A stretch of 64,000 nucleotides of DNA, taken from Enterococcus_D sp050529585 (lineage in GTDB: Bacteria; Bacillota; Bacilli; Lactobacillales; Enterococcaceae). The notes beneath the pieces are model-generated. The model was given only the letters and a program-made list of their open reading frames with translations, did not search any database and was not told the origin of the DNA. The position numbers and the translations under genes are program-made. The DNA is taken from positions 1,488,001-1,552,000 of the forward strand of contig NZ_CP172882.1 of assembly GCF_050529585.1 (NCBI RefSeq), in the 5' to 3' direction. The stretch's first letter is position 1. The number at the start of each line of letters is the position of its first letter. This document shows, piece after piece, positions 35,547-45,676 of the stretch.

Positions 35547-37043
35547 TTATTGGCTGTTCATAGTCAGTGAAAGGCGAGATTTGTATTTGTGTAATTGTCG
35601 TGTTGCCAAGACATCTTTTAGCTTCAAAAATTGGTTTTCAACAGCCAAATAATCATAGTGAAAAACTGGTCTTGTATCATGTTCTGGATAAAAACTATGG
35701 TGAGGAATCACAAGCAAATCAATTTCTTCTTGGGCATGATAAGGACAAAGCGTCACATAAGGATGTTGTGTAAAGAAATTATAAAGTGGCAGCATCGTTA
35801 TGAAGTTGTCTTCAGCAATGATGGCCACGGATAATTTTTGTTGACGAACTGCGTCATTTACAGAAGGCCACAAGAAATAGGTGAATAAATGCGCCAACAC
35901 ATCTAAATGATCCTCTAAAAAAGTATATTTTTTTCTGCGAGAAATCCGTTTTAAGTAACTGAAACAGTAGTGGTACAAATGTTCAGATAACGGCTCATTG
36001 ATCTGCCAATTTTTTTTCAATAATAAGAATATCAGTGGCGGCGCATCATTTAAGACGACGCAAGTACTAAAGACACTGGTCATATTGGCGATGATCACAT
36101 CATAATTTTTTGGTCGATCATCAGGTAAAAATATCGCAGCAATCGTATTTGCTAGGTCTTCGATAATGGTAAAAGGCTCGTAGCGTTGTTTTGACCAAAG
36201 TCTAAACATATCGAACACTTCTGTTTCCTGATGAATGTAAATAGCCCCAGAATACAAGATAAAATAGAAGCTTGTTTCCTCTGCAGTTAAATACATCGTC
36301 GGACAGTTCTTCTTTAAATATGAATATAATTTGTCACGTTGGGGATCCATAAAAGATTCGGGTAGTACAAGTACCCATGAAGGGATGGACTCCTTGATAA
36401 AGTAGCCAGAGGTTCTGCGAATGTGGCCGATTTTTAAACACAATTCAAATTTTTGTTTATTCCCAACAGTGGTCACTGAATCGAAAGTATCACACAGTTC
36501 ATCTATCAAATCGTTCAATTCGCCATCTTCCAGAGGATATTCTTCAATCATATGCGGTTTTAAAAACCAGAAGATGTTGCAAAAAAAATAGCGGATAGCC
36601 AGTTCAGAACCGACCAATTCCAATTGGTTGATGTTGAATTGAATGTGAAAGGGCGCTAGGATCTCCTTTACCACACTAAGTTTACGAAAAACAGTTGCCC
36701 GACTTAAAAACTGTTCTGCGCAAAAATCTTTGATACCCGCATCAGGTGACAATAGCATCGTATAAAAAGCTTGTGCCACCAATGAATGTTCCAAGAGGTA
36801 CTGACGATAATGATGAACATCAGGAAAAATAGATTCTTCAAAACAACGGGTCAAAGAAAATGCCGCACCAGTTAAATCAGCAAGATCCAATTCTATCTCT
36901 TGAATCAAAGGAAGAATCGTTGACTCAGAACATTTCGTACGCGCTTTCAAAGAAGGGAGATCGATTTTTTTTAAGGTGGCTATTTCCTGATAGATAACTA
37001 ATTTTCTTACGTCTCGCTTTTCTAAAAAAAGGTCGATCCACAT
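35547..37043 (-). CDS. EbpR-like Mga-type regulator of the pilus operon
   Basis: A 498-residue regulator of the Mga/AtxA-like group. The N-terminal helix-turn-helix runs over LPSLKARTKCSESTILPLIQEI, and a second lies around FLSRATVFRKLSVVKEIL. ATG 37043 follows AAGGAG by 8 bases; the longer frame would add 58 residues of AT-rich sequence. It is divergent from an Ebp-like pilus operon, the same arrangement as ebpR-ebpABC in Enterococcus faecalis, where EbpR activates pilus genes. Function is inferred from that arrangement. Confidence 0.82.
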   Translation of the reverse strand: MWIDLFLEKRDVRKLVIYQEIATLKKIDLPSLKARTKCSESTILPLIQEIELDLADLTGAAFSLTRCFEESIFPDVHHYRQYLLEHSLVAQAFYTMLLSPDAGIKDFCAEQFLSRATVFRKLSVVKEILAPFHIQFNINQLELVGSELAIRYFFCNIFWFLKPHMIEEYPLEDGELNDLIDELCDTFDSVTTVGNKQKFELCLKIGHIRRTSGYFIKESIPSWVLVLPESFMDPQRDKLYSYLKKNCPTMYLTAEETSFYFILYSGAIYIHQETEVFDMFRLWSKQRYEPFTIIEDLANTIAAIFLPDDRPKNYDVIIANMTSVFSTCVVLNDAPPLIFLLLKKNWQINEPLSEHLYHYCFSYLKRISRRKKYTFLEDHLDVLAHLFTYFLWPSVNDAVRQQKLSVAIIAEDNFITMLPLYNFFTQHPYVTLCPYHAQEEIDLLVIPHHSFYPEHDTRPVFHYDYLAVENQFLKLKDVLATRQLHKYKSRLSLTMNSQ

Positions 37044-37233
37044 GATGAGTGCTCCTTTATGGTCGTCTGATAATTTATTCACATTAGAAAATACAGTGTA
37101 AACTAGCAAACTTTTCTTACTTAAAGTGTACCATAGTGTAATTATGGATTCTAGATTTAATTTAATACAGAATAGATATAAATAAGAGTTATTTAGATTA
37201 AAATAATTCAGTCTCAATATTTTTTTATAAATG

Positions 37234-37272
37234 AGATATAGATGAGATTTATTTTCGTCTATATCTTTTTTT
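37234..37272. repeat. Inverted repeat in the pilus control region
   Basis: AGATATAGATG and CGTCTATATCT pair over 11 positions (one G-T) with an 13-base loop and a T run after it. It could be an operator for the regulator or a terminator that insulates the two divergent units. The rest of the 385-base gap 37044-37428 is very AT-rich, with only the promoter below. Confidence 0.45.
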
Positions 37273-37354
37273 CTTCACGTTTATGTTTATACATCAATAT
37301 TTATTTGTATTTTATTTTATCATTTTTTTGTAATGATTATGAGAATGCTCTCAT

Positions 37355-37383
37355 TTGATGGATTTTAAGAAATCATAGATAAT
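37355..37383 (+). promoter_or_regulatory. Promoter of the pilus operon
   Basis: TTGATG and GATAAT are separated by 17 bases and lie 45 bases before the first pilin ATG. Both boxes are close to consensus. Confidence 0.55.
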
Positions 37384-37428
37384 GAATTTGTAAAGAAATG
37401 AACGTTTTTTTACCTAGGAGGGAGTTCA

Positions 37429-40400
37429 ATGAAAAAGAAACATATTTACCTTTTTGTGTTGCTCAGTTTAGTTGCAATGTTTCTGTCTAACATGAAAACT
37501 ACGATAGAAGTTCATGCCGAACCAGAGCGTTATGCAGGGGAACAAATGTTATTAAATGATGAGATGGCCGAAGTGACCGCATCATATGAAATAAATAATC
37601 AGGCGGTCAGGTGGACGATTCAATATAGCAAAAAAGATGCGGCAGAGCAACAGCAGTTAAAAATTGCTGTTTCCCCGTTACCTGGATTGTCGGCTATCAG
37701 TGGCTTAAGTCAATTGTCCACTACCGGAGATTGGTTTATTTTAAGTGATTTTGATGATGCAACTACAGGTGAGATTACCTTTGAAACATCATTAAATGAA
37801 GATAAGGCAGACGAAGACTATGGGTTATCTATTTCTTTGCAAAGGGATCTGAAAGTTAGTGAAGACGATAACATCGTACTGCACGAAAATGTTTTAGATG
37901 CCAGCAGTGCTGCAACTCAGCAAGTGTTGATAGACGCGAATCATCTTGCTTTTGTGAAGAATACAGATGCTACTGGGAACAACAGCACAGAAAACACTGA
38001 AACATCGGAAACAGAAGCAAGTACAGAAATGAGTCCTACAGATTCAGATACGGACGATACAAATACATCCACAGACGATGTCACGAAGGAGGAAGCAATA
38101 CAAAACAATCAAAGTATCTCACCTCGCGTGGAAACATCAGGAGGGCAAGGATCGTTGGTGATCAGTGACAAGATTTTTAATGATCCAGCCAATATGACAG
38201 TCAGCGTTCAAGGAACAGAAACCTATCTTATTACCCGCAAAGATAGTAGCACTGAACGGATAAACTATGACAGTAATGAAGACAATCTAAATTATGTTTA
38301 TACGAACTATCTGGAAGGCTCGGGTAAAGTGAATATCCAATTCGGTACGGGAAAAAATAAGACTTATTTATCGAATGTGGTAGTCGAAGTCAATTATCCG
38401 GCGGTAGGTTATATTATCAACCAAAGCGGAGAGCTCATTCCAATCGGCGCTACGTTGACCATTCAAAATATTCAGCGTTCCCCATCCCCCACGACATGGA
38501 CAGGATATCCATTTGCACAACCATCAATTGATTTGGCCACGAATCTATATTCTGGGATGGTTTTAAATGGAATCAGCGCAGCGGACTTCAGCTTTGTTTT
38601 TACTGATCCATCTGGAAAAGCTGTTGATTTTTCAAATTTGACAAATCCTTTTATGACCTTTAGTTCATTGAATGGTTATGGCACTCCTGATTCTGATGGA
38701 TTTGCTCATCAATCAGAATTTGTTCGCGCAACTGACGACCGTGAAGGCACTGTTACAGCTGACACGATCATCAAAAAAGGAACCGTAAGCACCCCAAGTG
38801 ATCAAAATTTTGAACTAAAATTTGAAAATGTCTATTATGGTACCAGCAATGATTTCACTGATTATCTTGGCGGTGAGACGTATAACAATTCCTCTGTCAG
38901 TTTTGCGTTGATTAGGGAAAAAAATACATTTCAAATCGGAACGGGGGGCGGCGCAGGTCACCGAGGATGGTTCACTTTCGCAAGCGCCGCAATCACTCCA
39001 GTAAAACAAGAAGCCCCAGCTAAAACGGTGCAACCATTAAATCAATATCAAGCGGATGATGATTGGTACAGTCCGAGTGGAGAGGCTTCTGGATGGGCAC
39101 AGCGGTTTTACAACGATCTGGATCGTTACGGCGTAGATGATACTCCCCAAAATCCATGGGATCTTTTAGAACAATACCGGGTAACTGGACATGATGCAGA
39201 TAAGCCTGAAGAACTAGCTGCTGGTGTTCCCCAAAAAGCAGATCGGTTTGTTGAAAAAGGCAAAGAATATTTCTATTATATCAATCAACCTACGATCAAT
39301 CTGGTTTCTGAAGGCTTGGTCATGCCAACAGGCTATCAAATAACAGATACCCTTCCAGATGGTATTGAATTTGTGGCAGCAGAGCTCTTTGATTTAACAG
39401 GTGAATCTTTGGGCACTTTGGTGTCATCAACTAAAGGTAAGATTTTGACCTTCGATCTGGACGAAAGTCAAGTCGCAAAGATCAATACACAATCGAAAGA
39501 TCCGAATTACTATGGCGGCGATTTTTCCATCCGAATCAGGTTCCGTGTGAGTGAGGATGCAACCAGCAATCCGATCAACAATACGGCGAGCTCGACGTTT
39601 AGTTATCCAAATGGCGTGTCCTATGATCAAAATTCTAATGCCGTTCAAATCAAAGTGAAAACGATCGCTGGCAGAATCGAAATCAAAAAAACAGACCTTT
39701 TTGGTGATGATCAACCCGTAGAAGGGACAGAGTTTAGTCTTTATAAATTTGATGGCTCTAGTGACGACAATAAAGGCGATCTATTCGGCAGGTCAAAACA
39801 GACCATAGCAGGAAAAACCCTCGTATTCGAAGATCTTCCAATCGGACGCTATGTATTGTCGGAAACCGGTACAGTGGGCAAGTTTGTTAGTGAAGGAGAC
39901 TTTTACTTTGAAATCACTGAAGCTGGCGACACTGTTTGGCAAGACGAAAGCGGCGATCCATTGGCGATTCAGCCAGAAGGTGTATTAACGATTACCAATA
40001 CCAAAGGGTACGATTTGACATTGCTAAAAACTGATGAAGTTGGAAATAAGTTGCAAGGGGCAAGGTTTACATTGAGTGGAGAGGATTTGACAGACACTAT
40101 TGAAGTGACATCGACTGATTCTGGCAGTATTTCTTTTACTGATGGTATTCTGCAAGCTGGTAAGACATACATCTTGACAGAAATCGAGGCGCCATCTGGC
40201 TATTTTATCAGCGCTGAGGGACCTTGGACCATTTCGATCTCTGAAGACGGTAGGCAAGCGGAAATCAAGACGAAAGATGGCGTCAGCACCGATTTGGTTG
40301 TTACGATAGACGATGTTGATCCGGATGCGTATTACCCAATCACAGGTCCGAGTGGATTCTCAATCGAAAACTATCCTAAAATCCCGCTTCCCGCTACCGG

Positions 40401-40500
40401 TGGTCCGGGGATTTGGCCATACTTTTTGGTTGGTGGATTCATCATCAGTGGGGTATTCGTGAGAAGAAGGACAGTGTTTGCAAAAGGAGGACGACATTAA
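37429..40500 (+). CDS. LPxTG pilus tip or adhesin subunit with CNA-B domains
   Basis: A 1023-residue surface protein. A signal peptide ends near VHA. A unique N-terminal part with an acidic Thr/Ser-rich linker (about 180-225) and an adhesin-like beta region (230-560) is followed by an isopeptide-type domain (600-740) and two CNA-B repeats (from about 748 and 862), the second with the E-box TEIEAPSGY. The sorting signal is LPATG (about residue 986) with a hydrophobic segment and Arg-rich tail. As the first and largest gene it matches EbpA-type tip pilins, but no von Willebrand A domain with a MIDAS DxSxS motif is visible. GGAGGGAG precedes ATG. Confidence 0.88.
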   Translation: MKKKHIYLFVLLSLVAMFLSNMKTTIEVHAEPERYAGEQMLLNDEMAEVTASYEINNQAVRWTIQYSKKDAAEQQQLKIAVSPLPGLSAISGLSQLSTTGDWFILSDFDDATTGEITFETSLNEDKADEDYGLSISLQRDLKVSEDDNIVLHENVLDASSAATQQVLIDANHLAFVKNTDATGNNSTENTETSETEASTEMSPTDSDTDDTNTSTDDVTKEEAIQNNQSISPRVETSGGQGSLVISDKIFNDPANMTVSVQGTETYLITRKDSSTERINYDSNEDNLNYVYTNYLEGSGKVNIQFGTGKNKTYLSNVVVEVNYPAVGYIINQSGELIPIGATLTIQNIQRSPSPTTWTGYPFAQPSIDLATNLYSGMVLNGISAADFSFVFTDPSGKAVDFSNLTNPFMTFSSLNGYGTPDSDGFAHQSEFVRATDDREGTVTADTIIKKGTVSTPSDQNFELKFENVYYGTSNDFTDYLGGETYNNSSVSFALIREKNTFQIGTGGGAGHRGWFTFASAAITPVKQEAPAKTVQPLNQYQADDDWYSPSGEASGWAQRFYNDLDRYGVDDTPQNPWDLLEQYRVTGHDADKPEELAAGVPQKADRFVEKGKEYFYYINQPTINLVSEGLVMPTGYQITDTLPDGIEFVAAELFDLTGESLGTLVSSTKGKILTFDLDESQVAKINTQSKDPNYYGGDFSIRIRFRVSEDATSNPINNTASSTFSYPNGVSYDQNSNAVQIKVKTIAGRIEIKKTDLFGDDQPVEGTEFSLYKFDGSSDDNKGDLFGRSKQTIAGKTLVFEDLPIGRYVLSETGTVGKFVSEGDFYFEITEAGDTVWQDESGDPLAIQPEGVLTITNTKGYDLTLLKTDEVGNKLQGARFTLSGEDLTDTIEVTSTDSGSISFTDGILQAGKTYILTEIEAPSGYFISAEGPWTISISEDGRQAEIKTKDGVSTDLVVTIDDVDPDAYYPITGPSGFSIENYPKIPLPATGGPGIWPYFLVGGFIISGVFVRRRTVFAKGGRH

Positions 40501-40501
40501 G

Positions 40502-42730
40502 ATGAAACGTATGATGAAGTATCCTATTTTGTTGTTATTCCTCGTTTTAGGTTTTTTATCTATATCTGAGCTGACGGCAAATGCAGCAAGTACAGATACA
40601 CAGAATATCTTGCTTCATAAGCGGATTTTCCGCGATCGCGATTATACGGAGCAATTTGATGATGCCAAATACCAAAATACTGGTGATATTGTCAGCGGCG
40701 CCAGTCATAACAATAGTGAAATGCTGACGTTGTCTAGAGGTTTGAATGGCGCAACCTTCGCTTTGCTAGATACAACCGATTACTACTATGCGAAAGTAGC
40801 TGAGGTTGGACAAGAACAAGCGTCTAAAGATTTGAATGAAAAATTGACCCGCACATTGGTCAGAAAACACTTAGTGGAAGGTGAATACAATTTCACGATC
40901 GAGGATGATTTTCCAGAGGTATCGATCGTTGATTCTGGCACGACCGCACCTTCGTCTGAACTGCCTGCTTCGATCGATCAATCGGAATTTGAAGACGAAA
41001 ATGGCTTCTTATATTTTGAGAACGTACCTAAGAGGTCAAATGGGCAACATGCTGTTTATATGATTGTTGAGACTGCTGTGGATGACCAAGGAAACGTGGA
41101 TCTGCAGAAATGGGCTTCTAAAATGATGATTTCCTTTCCTGTGATGCGTGATACAGGAGAAGAGTTTGATGCAGAGATATTACATTTGTATCCCAAAAAT
41201 CTAGGCTATGTTCGAGATCCATGGTTTATGAAACTAGGACGTAATGTAAATGGAGAGTATGCGCCTCTAGAAGGTACTGAATTCGTTTTTTATCGTTTGA
41301 ATGAGGCAGGAGAAAGAGAATACTTTATTCCCGATTTGACTGAAGATATGAGTATGAATCATGAATGGATCTCTGGAATCGAAGCTGATAGTCAAGGCAA
41401 TGCTGTATATGATAGTTTAATCGAAAATGGCATTCATATCTATCGATCAAGCGAATACGGCATCGTATCGATGGATGGTGTCTTGGTCCCAAGCGGTACC
41501 TATTATTTTGAAGAGGTCAAAACCGTGCCTGGATATTTGCCAACAGCAGAAACCTTCCAAATCAAAGTTGAGATTCCATCAAGTTGGTGGAATGAAGAAT
41601 CAAATGATTATCAGCCTGTACTCGTCAACGGACAAGCCATGGCCGAACCTGAGCCAGATTGGGCAACCGTCTTTGCAGATGGTTTTGACTTTGATAAAGC
41701 CTTAGAAGCTGCTTACATCAACGAACCTGGGTATACAGGAGATGGTTTACCCTATGTTTACAACGATGAAACACCTCTGTTTGAAAAAAGCTTGATGGAG
41801 AACAAACAAGACTTTGCTTATGGTGAGATCATCAATTATCAAATCAATACTTGGATTCCTCTCTTTCCTGAATTCTATCAATATGTCACGATCAATGATT
41901 ATTCGGATGGGAGTTTAGCGATGGTTCCTGATTCGATCAAGGTAAGAATTGGGGATGATCAAACCTATATAACAGCAGATGAGCAAGCTCGAATGATGGA
42001 TTTGGTCATTCTACCTGAAAACGTCGGCTTCACTGCTACGCTGAACTTAGACTATTTTACAGAAAACTATGCCTATAGAGGACAAGAAATGGTGATCGAG
42101 TACCAAATGTATATTGTTGAGGGTGCGGCGGCTGATCAACCGTTAGATAATAATGCGGTCTTCTCCTTTAAACATTCAGATTACGATTATGAAGAGATCA
42201 CAGAAAAGAAAACAGTGTATACTGGTGGGCGGAAATTTATCAAAGTTGATATCGATGATCCAACCAAAATGTTGTCTAACGCACAATTTGTTATTCAAAA
42301 TGACAATAACCAATATATGACAATCATAGATGGCACTATCACATGGTTGGATGATTCATCCGAAGCACTTGTCATGACATCTGATGAGTCGGGGCACTTC
42401 GAAATCCAAGGATTGAACTATGGAGACTATCAATTGGTTGAAACAAAAGCACCAGAAAATTATCAATTATTAAAAGACCCAGTGACTTTTACAATTGAAC
42501 AAAATAGCTATCAACTAAACGATGAAGCAACGATTGCATTGGCTGTAGGAAACAAGACTTCTACAACGAACGACCCAGGGAACGGGCCAGATGATCCCTC
42601 TACGGACGATACCAAAGGATCTGGATTTTTGCCGCAAACTGGAGAGATCACAAATATCTTCTTAGTTGTATTGGGATCAATCCTCGTATGGCTAGGTGTG
42701 AAATATTATAGAAAAAACCTGCAGAATTAA
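40502..42730 (+). CDS. LPxTG minor/basal pilin subunit (EbpB-like)
   Basis: A 742-residue pilin. Signal peptide to about residue 28 (TANAAS). A pilin-type LYPKN motif is at residues 229-233. E-box-like segments YYFEEVKTVPGYLP and YQLVETKAPENY mark isopeptide domains. The sorting signal LPQTG is at about 709 with a hydrophobic segment and Lys/Arg tail. ATG 40502 lies one base after the upstream stop and 11 bases after AAAGGAGG. The position between tip and backbone genes fits the minor pilin of Ebp-type pili. Confidence 0.88.
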   Translation: MKRMMKYPILLLFLVLGFLSISELTANAASTDTQNILLHKRIFRDRDYTEQFDDAKYQNTGDIVSGASHNNSEMLTLSRGLNGATFALLDTTDYYYAKVAEVGQEQASKDLNEKLTRTLVRKHLVEGEYNFTIEDDFPEVSIVDSGTTAPSSELPASIDQSEFEDENGFLYFENVPKRSNGQHAVYMIVETAVDDQGNVDLQKWASKMMISFPVMRDTGEEFDAEILHLYPKNLGYVRDPWFMKLGRNVNGEYAPLEGTEFVFYRLNEAGEREYFIPDLTEDMSMNHEWISGIEADSQGNAVYDSLIENGIHIYRSSEYGIVSMDGVLVPSGTYYFEEVKTVPGYLPTAETFQIKVEIPSSWWNEESNDYQPVLVNGQAMAEPEPDWATVFADGFDFDKALEAAYINEPGYTGDGLPYVYNDETPLFEKSLMENKQDFAYGEIINYQINTWIPLFPEFYQYVTINDYSDGSLAMVPDSIKVRIGDDQTYITADEQARMMDLVILPENVGFTATLNLDYFTENYAYRGQEMVIEYQMYIVEGAAADQPLDNNAVFSFKHSDYDYEEITEKKTVYTGGRKFIKVDIDDPTKMLSNAQFVIQNDNNQYMTIIDGTITWLDDSSEALVMTSDESGHFEIQGLNYGDYQLVETKAPENYQLLKDPVTFTIEQNSYQLNDEATIALAVGNKTSTTNDPGNGPDDPSTDDTKGSGFLPQTGEITNIFLVVLGSILVWLGVKYYRKNLQN

Positions 42731-42811
42731 TTCATTGTCATCAAGGCGTGATAGGTTGTACCAATCGAACCCAATTGAAAAAGATCAGCATTGAGTGAAG
42801 GAGGAAGAAAA

Positions 42812-44671
42812 ATGAAAAAAATATTGATGGTTGTATTAAGTGTCGTAATGGGTGTCCTATTAAATTCCAATTGGATGCCAATTGCACACGCAGAGGATAA
42901 TGGGGAAAATGAAGAAACAGTTGAATTTATCCTGCATAAATTACAAGGAACAAATAATAGCGAGCTGGTACAGAACACTGGTAAAGAACTAGATGCAGAA
43001 CTTTTCTATGGTGAGGAAGGTGAAATGATTCCATTAGCGGGTGTGACTTTCACAGCATTCGATCTATCCGACTTGTTTTATGAATTACGCAGTGATACAG
43101 ACACGTATCCTACAGCTGAATCGGTCATTGAATATTTGAATGATCAACAATTTACAGTAAATGAATTGGGTCAGTTGGTAAATTCAGGAAACCATGTATT
43201 TAAAGAAACTTCTGTTGATGAAGGAACGACTACTGACAGTGGTCAAGTCATTTTTGACTTACCAGCCACTCATGGCAAGAATCAAGGGAAAATCTATGTA
43301 TTTGTCGAAACAGCTGCGCCGGCCGAAGTTACCACGAAAGCACAGGCTTTGATCGTGGGATTGCCAGTTCTTGATGAGAACGGTCAACCATTAGAAACGA
43401 TCCATTTGTATCCAAAGAACTTTTTGTCTTATGGTGCATTGGAAGGAAATAAAGTGGTGCAAGTCATCACTGATGGTGAAGTCAGTCATACACCACTAGC
43501 AAACGCAGAATTTTACATTCATCAAGCAGGTACAGATTTTGTGTTGGGTGAAACACTTGTCTTATCTAAGTTAGAAAACGGTGTGAGAACATGGGTTGCG
43601 CAAAACGCGGAGAATGCTGAAATTTTCACGACAAATGAAGCTGGCAAACTAAATATAACTGATCTAGCCCAAGGTGATTATCTATTGAGTGAGATTTCGA
43701 CTTCTTTCGATGGGAATACAACGGCGTTGAACAACTCGGTCGTCAATGTTCCATTTCGTATCTCAGCAAACGTAACAACAGAATTACCCAGCGATTTGAT
43801 CAATGACGACTTAAATGTTGAAAAAACCAATACTGGATCTAGTTATCAGTATGGTGACTTGGTCGATTATACTGTCGTGGCAGCGATCCCATCAGGTATC
43901 GCAGATGAAGACAGATACACAAAATTCATTATTACAGATGAGCATCATGCAGACTTATTATTGGTTGAATCTAGTTTAACAATTGAAGCAGATGGACAGA
44001 AAATTCCTAATGATGCGTATACTTTAATAAGTTCTGGTCATACATTTACAATTGAATTTAAGAATCCAGCTCATTCATTAGGTGACTACGCGAATCAATT
44101 ATTGACGATCAACTATCAAATGATGGTGACGACATCAGCAATTCCGGATACAAATATGAATAATACAGTAACAGTTACAACCGATTGGGATGAAGAGACA
44201 GATACTGGCGAGGATGTGTTTACCGGTGGAAGACGATTTGTCAAAATCGATGGGCATAGCAAGGCTACCCTTAGCGGTGCAGTGTTTTATATCACAAATC
44301 AAGATGGAGCTTATTTAGTCGAAACAACCGACGGGTACGATTGGTCTACTGATAGTTCGTCTGAAAACATGGTTCAATTGACCTCAGATGAAGAAGGTAT
44401 CTTTGAAATCAAAGGTTTGGCCTATGGTACCTATTATTTATATGAAACCAGTGTATCTTCAGAGGAATATATTTTACCGACAGAGGGCTTCGAGTTTGAA
44501 GTAACGAAACATTCATATCAAACAACAGAAGCGCTTGCTGCCGACAGTCAAGAAATCGAAAACTACACGAAGGGCTTTTTACCAGCTACTGGGGGAATGG
44601 GAATCATCCTATTCTTACTATTGGGTAGTTTAACCATGGGCGGTACGGTTTATTGGTTGAAAAAAGCGTAA
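42812..44671 (+). CDS. LPxTG backbone pilin (EbpC-like)
   Basis: A 619-residue major pilin. The signal peptide ends at AHA before EDNG. The pilin motif is YPKN (residues 200-203), whose Lys is the one joined to the sorting signal of the next subunit. The C-terminal CNA-B-like domain has an E-box (YYLYETSVSSEEY). LPATG is at 590-594, followed by a hydrophobic segment and KKA. GGAGG precedes ATG by 7 bases. It lies directly before the pilus sortase, as in other class C systems. Confidence 0.9.
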   Translation: MKKILMVVLSVVMGVLLNSNWMPIAHAEDNGENEETVEFILHKLQGTNNSELVQNTGKELDAELFYGEEGEMIPLAGVTFTAFDLSDLFYELRSDTDTYPTAESVIEYLNDQQFTVNELGQLVNSGNHVFKETSVDEGTTTDSGQVIFDLPATHGKNQGKIYVFVETAAPAEVTTKAQALIVGLPVLDENGQPLETIHLYPKNFLSYGALEGNKVVQVITDGEVSHTPLANAEFYIHQAGTDFVLGETLVLSKLENGVRTWVAQNAENAEIFTTNEAGKLNITDLAQGDYLLSEISTSFDGNTTALNNSVVNVPFRISANVTTELPSDLINDDLNVEKTNTGSSYQYGDLVDYTVVAAIPSGIADEDRYTKFIITDEHHADLLLVESSLTIEADGQKIPNDAYTLISSGHTFTIEFKNPAHSLGDYANQLLTINYQMMVTTSAIPDTNMNNTVTVTTDWDEETDTGEDVFTGGRRFVKIDGHSKATLSGAVFYITNQDGAYLVETTDGYDWSTDSSSENMVQLTSDEEGIFEIKGLAYGTYYLYETSVSSEEYILPTEGFEFEVTKHSYQTTEALAADSQEIENYTKGFLPATGGMGIILFLLLGSLTMGGTVYWLKKA

Positions 44672-44696
44672 TAAATAATGCGTAAAGGGGGCAGGT

Positions 44697-45626
44697 ATGA
44701 TGAAAAAAAAGAGACCTGGGAAAATGACCAAACAAAGAAAGAAACAAGTGATCGCTAGTTTCATCTTTCTGATTGGTTTAGCGATTTTCACCTATCCTTT
44801 TTATCAAAATGCCTTCTCTCAATATCTGGACCAGCAGATCATTCGCCAGTTTCAAAAAGAGAGTGCAGCTAAGAATGAAGCGGAGCTAGCGGAATTAAAG
44901 GCTGAAATGGCGGCTGAAAACGAACGAAAACAAGCGGAAACCGATTTATTGGCAAAAGAATTGGCTGCAGCTGAAGCTTTATTAGCCACACAAACAGCTG
45001 TGGATGAAAACAACACCCAAGATTATTTTGTTCAACATACGCTTGGTGTTTTGACCATCCCTGCCATCAATGGTGAGATGCCAATTTATGACCAAGGAAC
45101 TGAAGCTTTTCTAAGCAAAGGGGCGTCTTTGCTAAATGGGTCATCATTGCCTGTCGGTGGCAAGAGCACGCATGCAGTAATCATGGCCCATCGCGGCATG
45201 CCTGAAGCAGAATTATTCTCGAAACTCCCACAAGTCAAAGAAGGCGATCTTTTCTTTATCGATATCAATGGCGAAACGTTGGCCTATGAAGTCGATCAAA
45301 TCAAAATCATTGAGCCAACTGATATCGATGACCTACTGATTGTACCGGATGAAGATTATGTGACCTTGATGACTTGTACCCCGTATATGGTCAATTCTCA
45401 TCGTTATTTAGTCCGAGGCAAGCGCACAGACTATCTAGAAGAACATGCCCAATTGAAAAACGACGTCCGTTGGAAAACGTGGCTCATGATCATTGGCACG
45501 ATTCTGGCGATTCTCTTGACGGCTGGTTTAGTCGTCTACTATCTGAACCGAAAAAAAACGAAACATCCTGCACCAAAAAAACAACGAAATATCTACGTTG
45601 GCAAAACTTCCCCGAATGTCAAATAG
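44697..45626 (+). CDS. srtC: Class C pilus sortase
   Basis: A 309-residue membrane sortase that polymerises the pilins. An N-terminal transmembrane helix is followed by a charged coiled-coil (Ala/Glu/Lys-rich, about 55-100), the sortase barrel and a C-terminal transmembrane helix, which marks class C. Catalytic residues are His165 (IMAHRG), Cys227 (LMTCTPY) and Arg240 (VRGKR). The long Ala/Glu coiled-coil before the barrel is noticeable. It is the last gene of the operon and is followed by a terminator. Confidence 0.93.
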   Translation: MMKKKRPGKMTKQRKKQVIASFIFLIGLAIFTYPFYQNAFSQYLDQQIIRQFQKESAAKNEAELAELKAEMAAENERKQAETDLLAKELAAAEALLATQTAVDENNTQDYFVQHTLGVLTIPAINGEMPIYDQGTEAFLSKGASLLNGSSLPVGGKSTHAVIMAHRGMPEAELFSKLPQVKEGDLFFIDINGETLAYEVDQIKIIEPTDIDDLLIVPDEDYVTLMTCTPYMVNSHRYLVRGKRTDYLEEHAQLKNDVRWKTWLMIIGTILAILLTAGLVVYYLNRKKTKHPAPKKQRNIYVGKTSPNVK

Positions 45627-45628
45627 AG

Positions 45629-45676
45629 AAGGTCAAGTGATAGGCAGCCAATTGCCATCACTTGACCTTATTTTTT
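45629..45676. terminator. Bidirectional terminator after the pilus operon
   Basis: AAGGTCAAGTGAT pairs perfectly with ATCACTTGACCTT and runs into a T-rich stretch. The loop itself holds a small GGCA/TGCC stem. It separates the sortase gene from the converging minus-strand gene. Confidence 0.92.
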
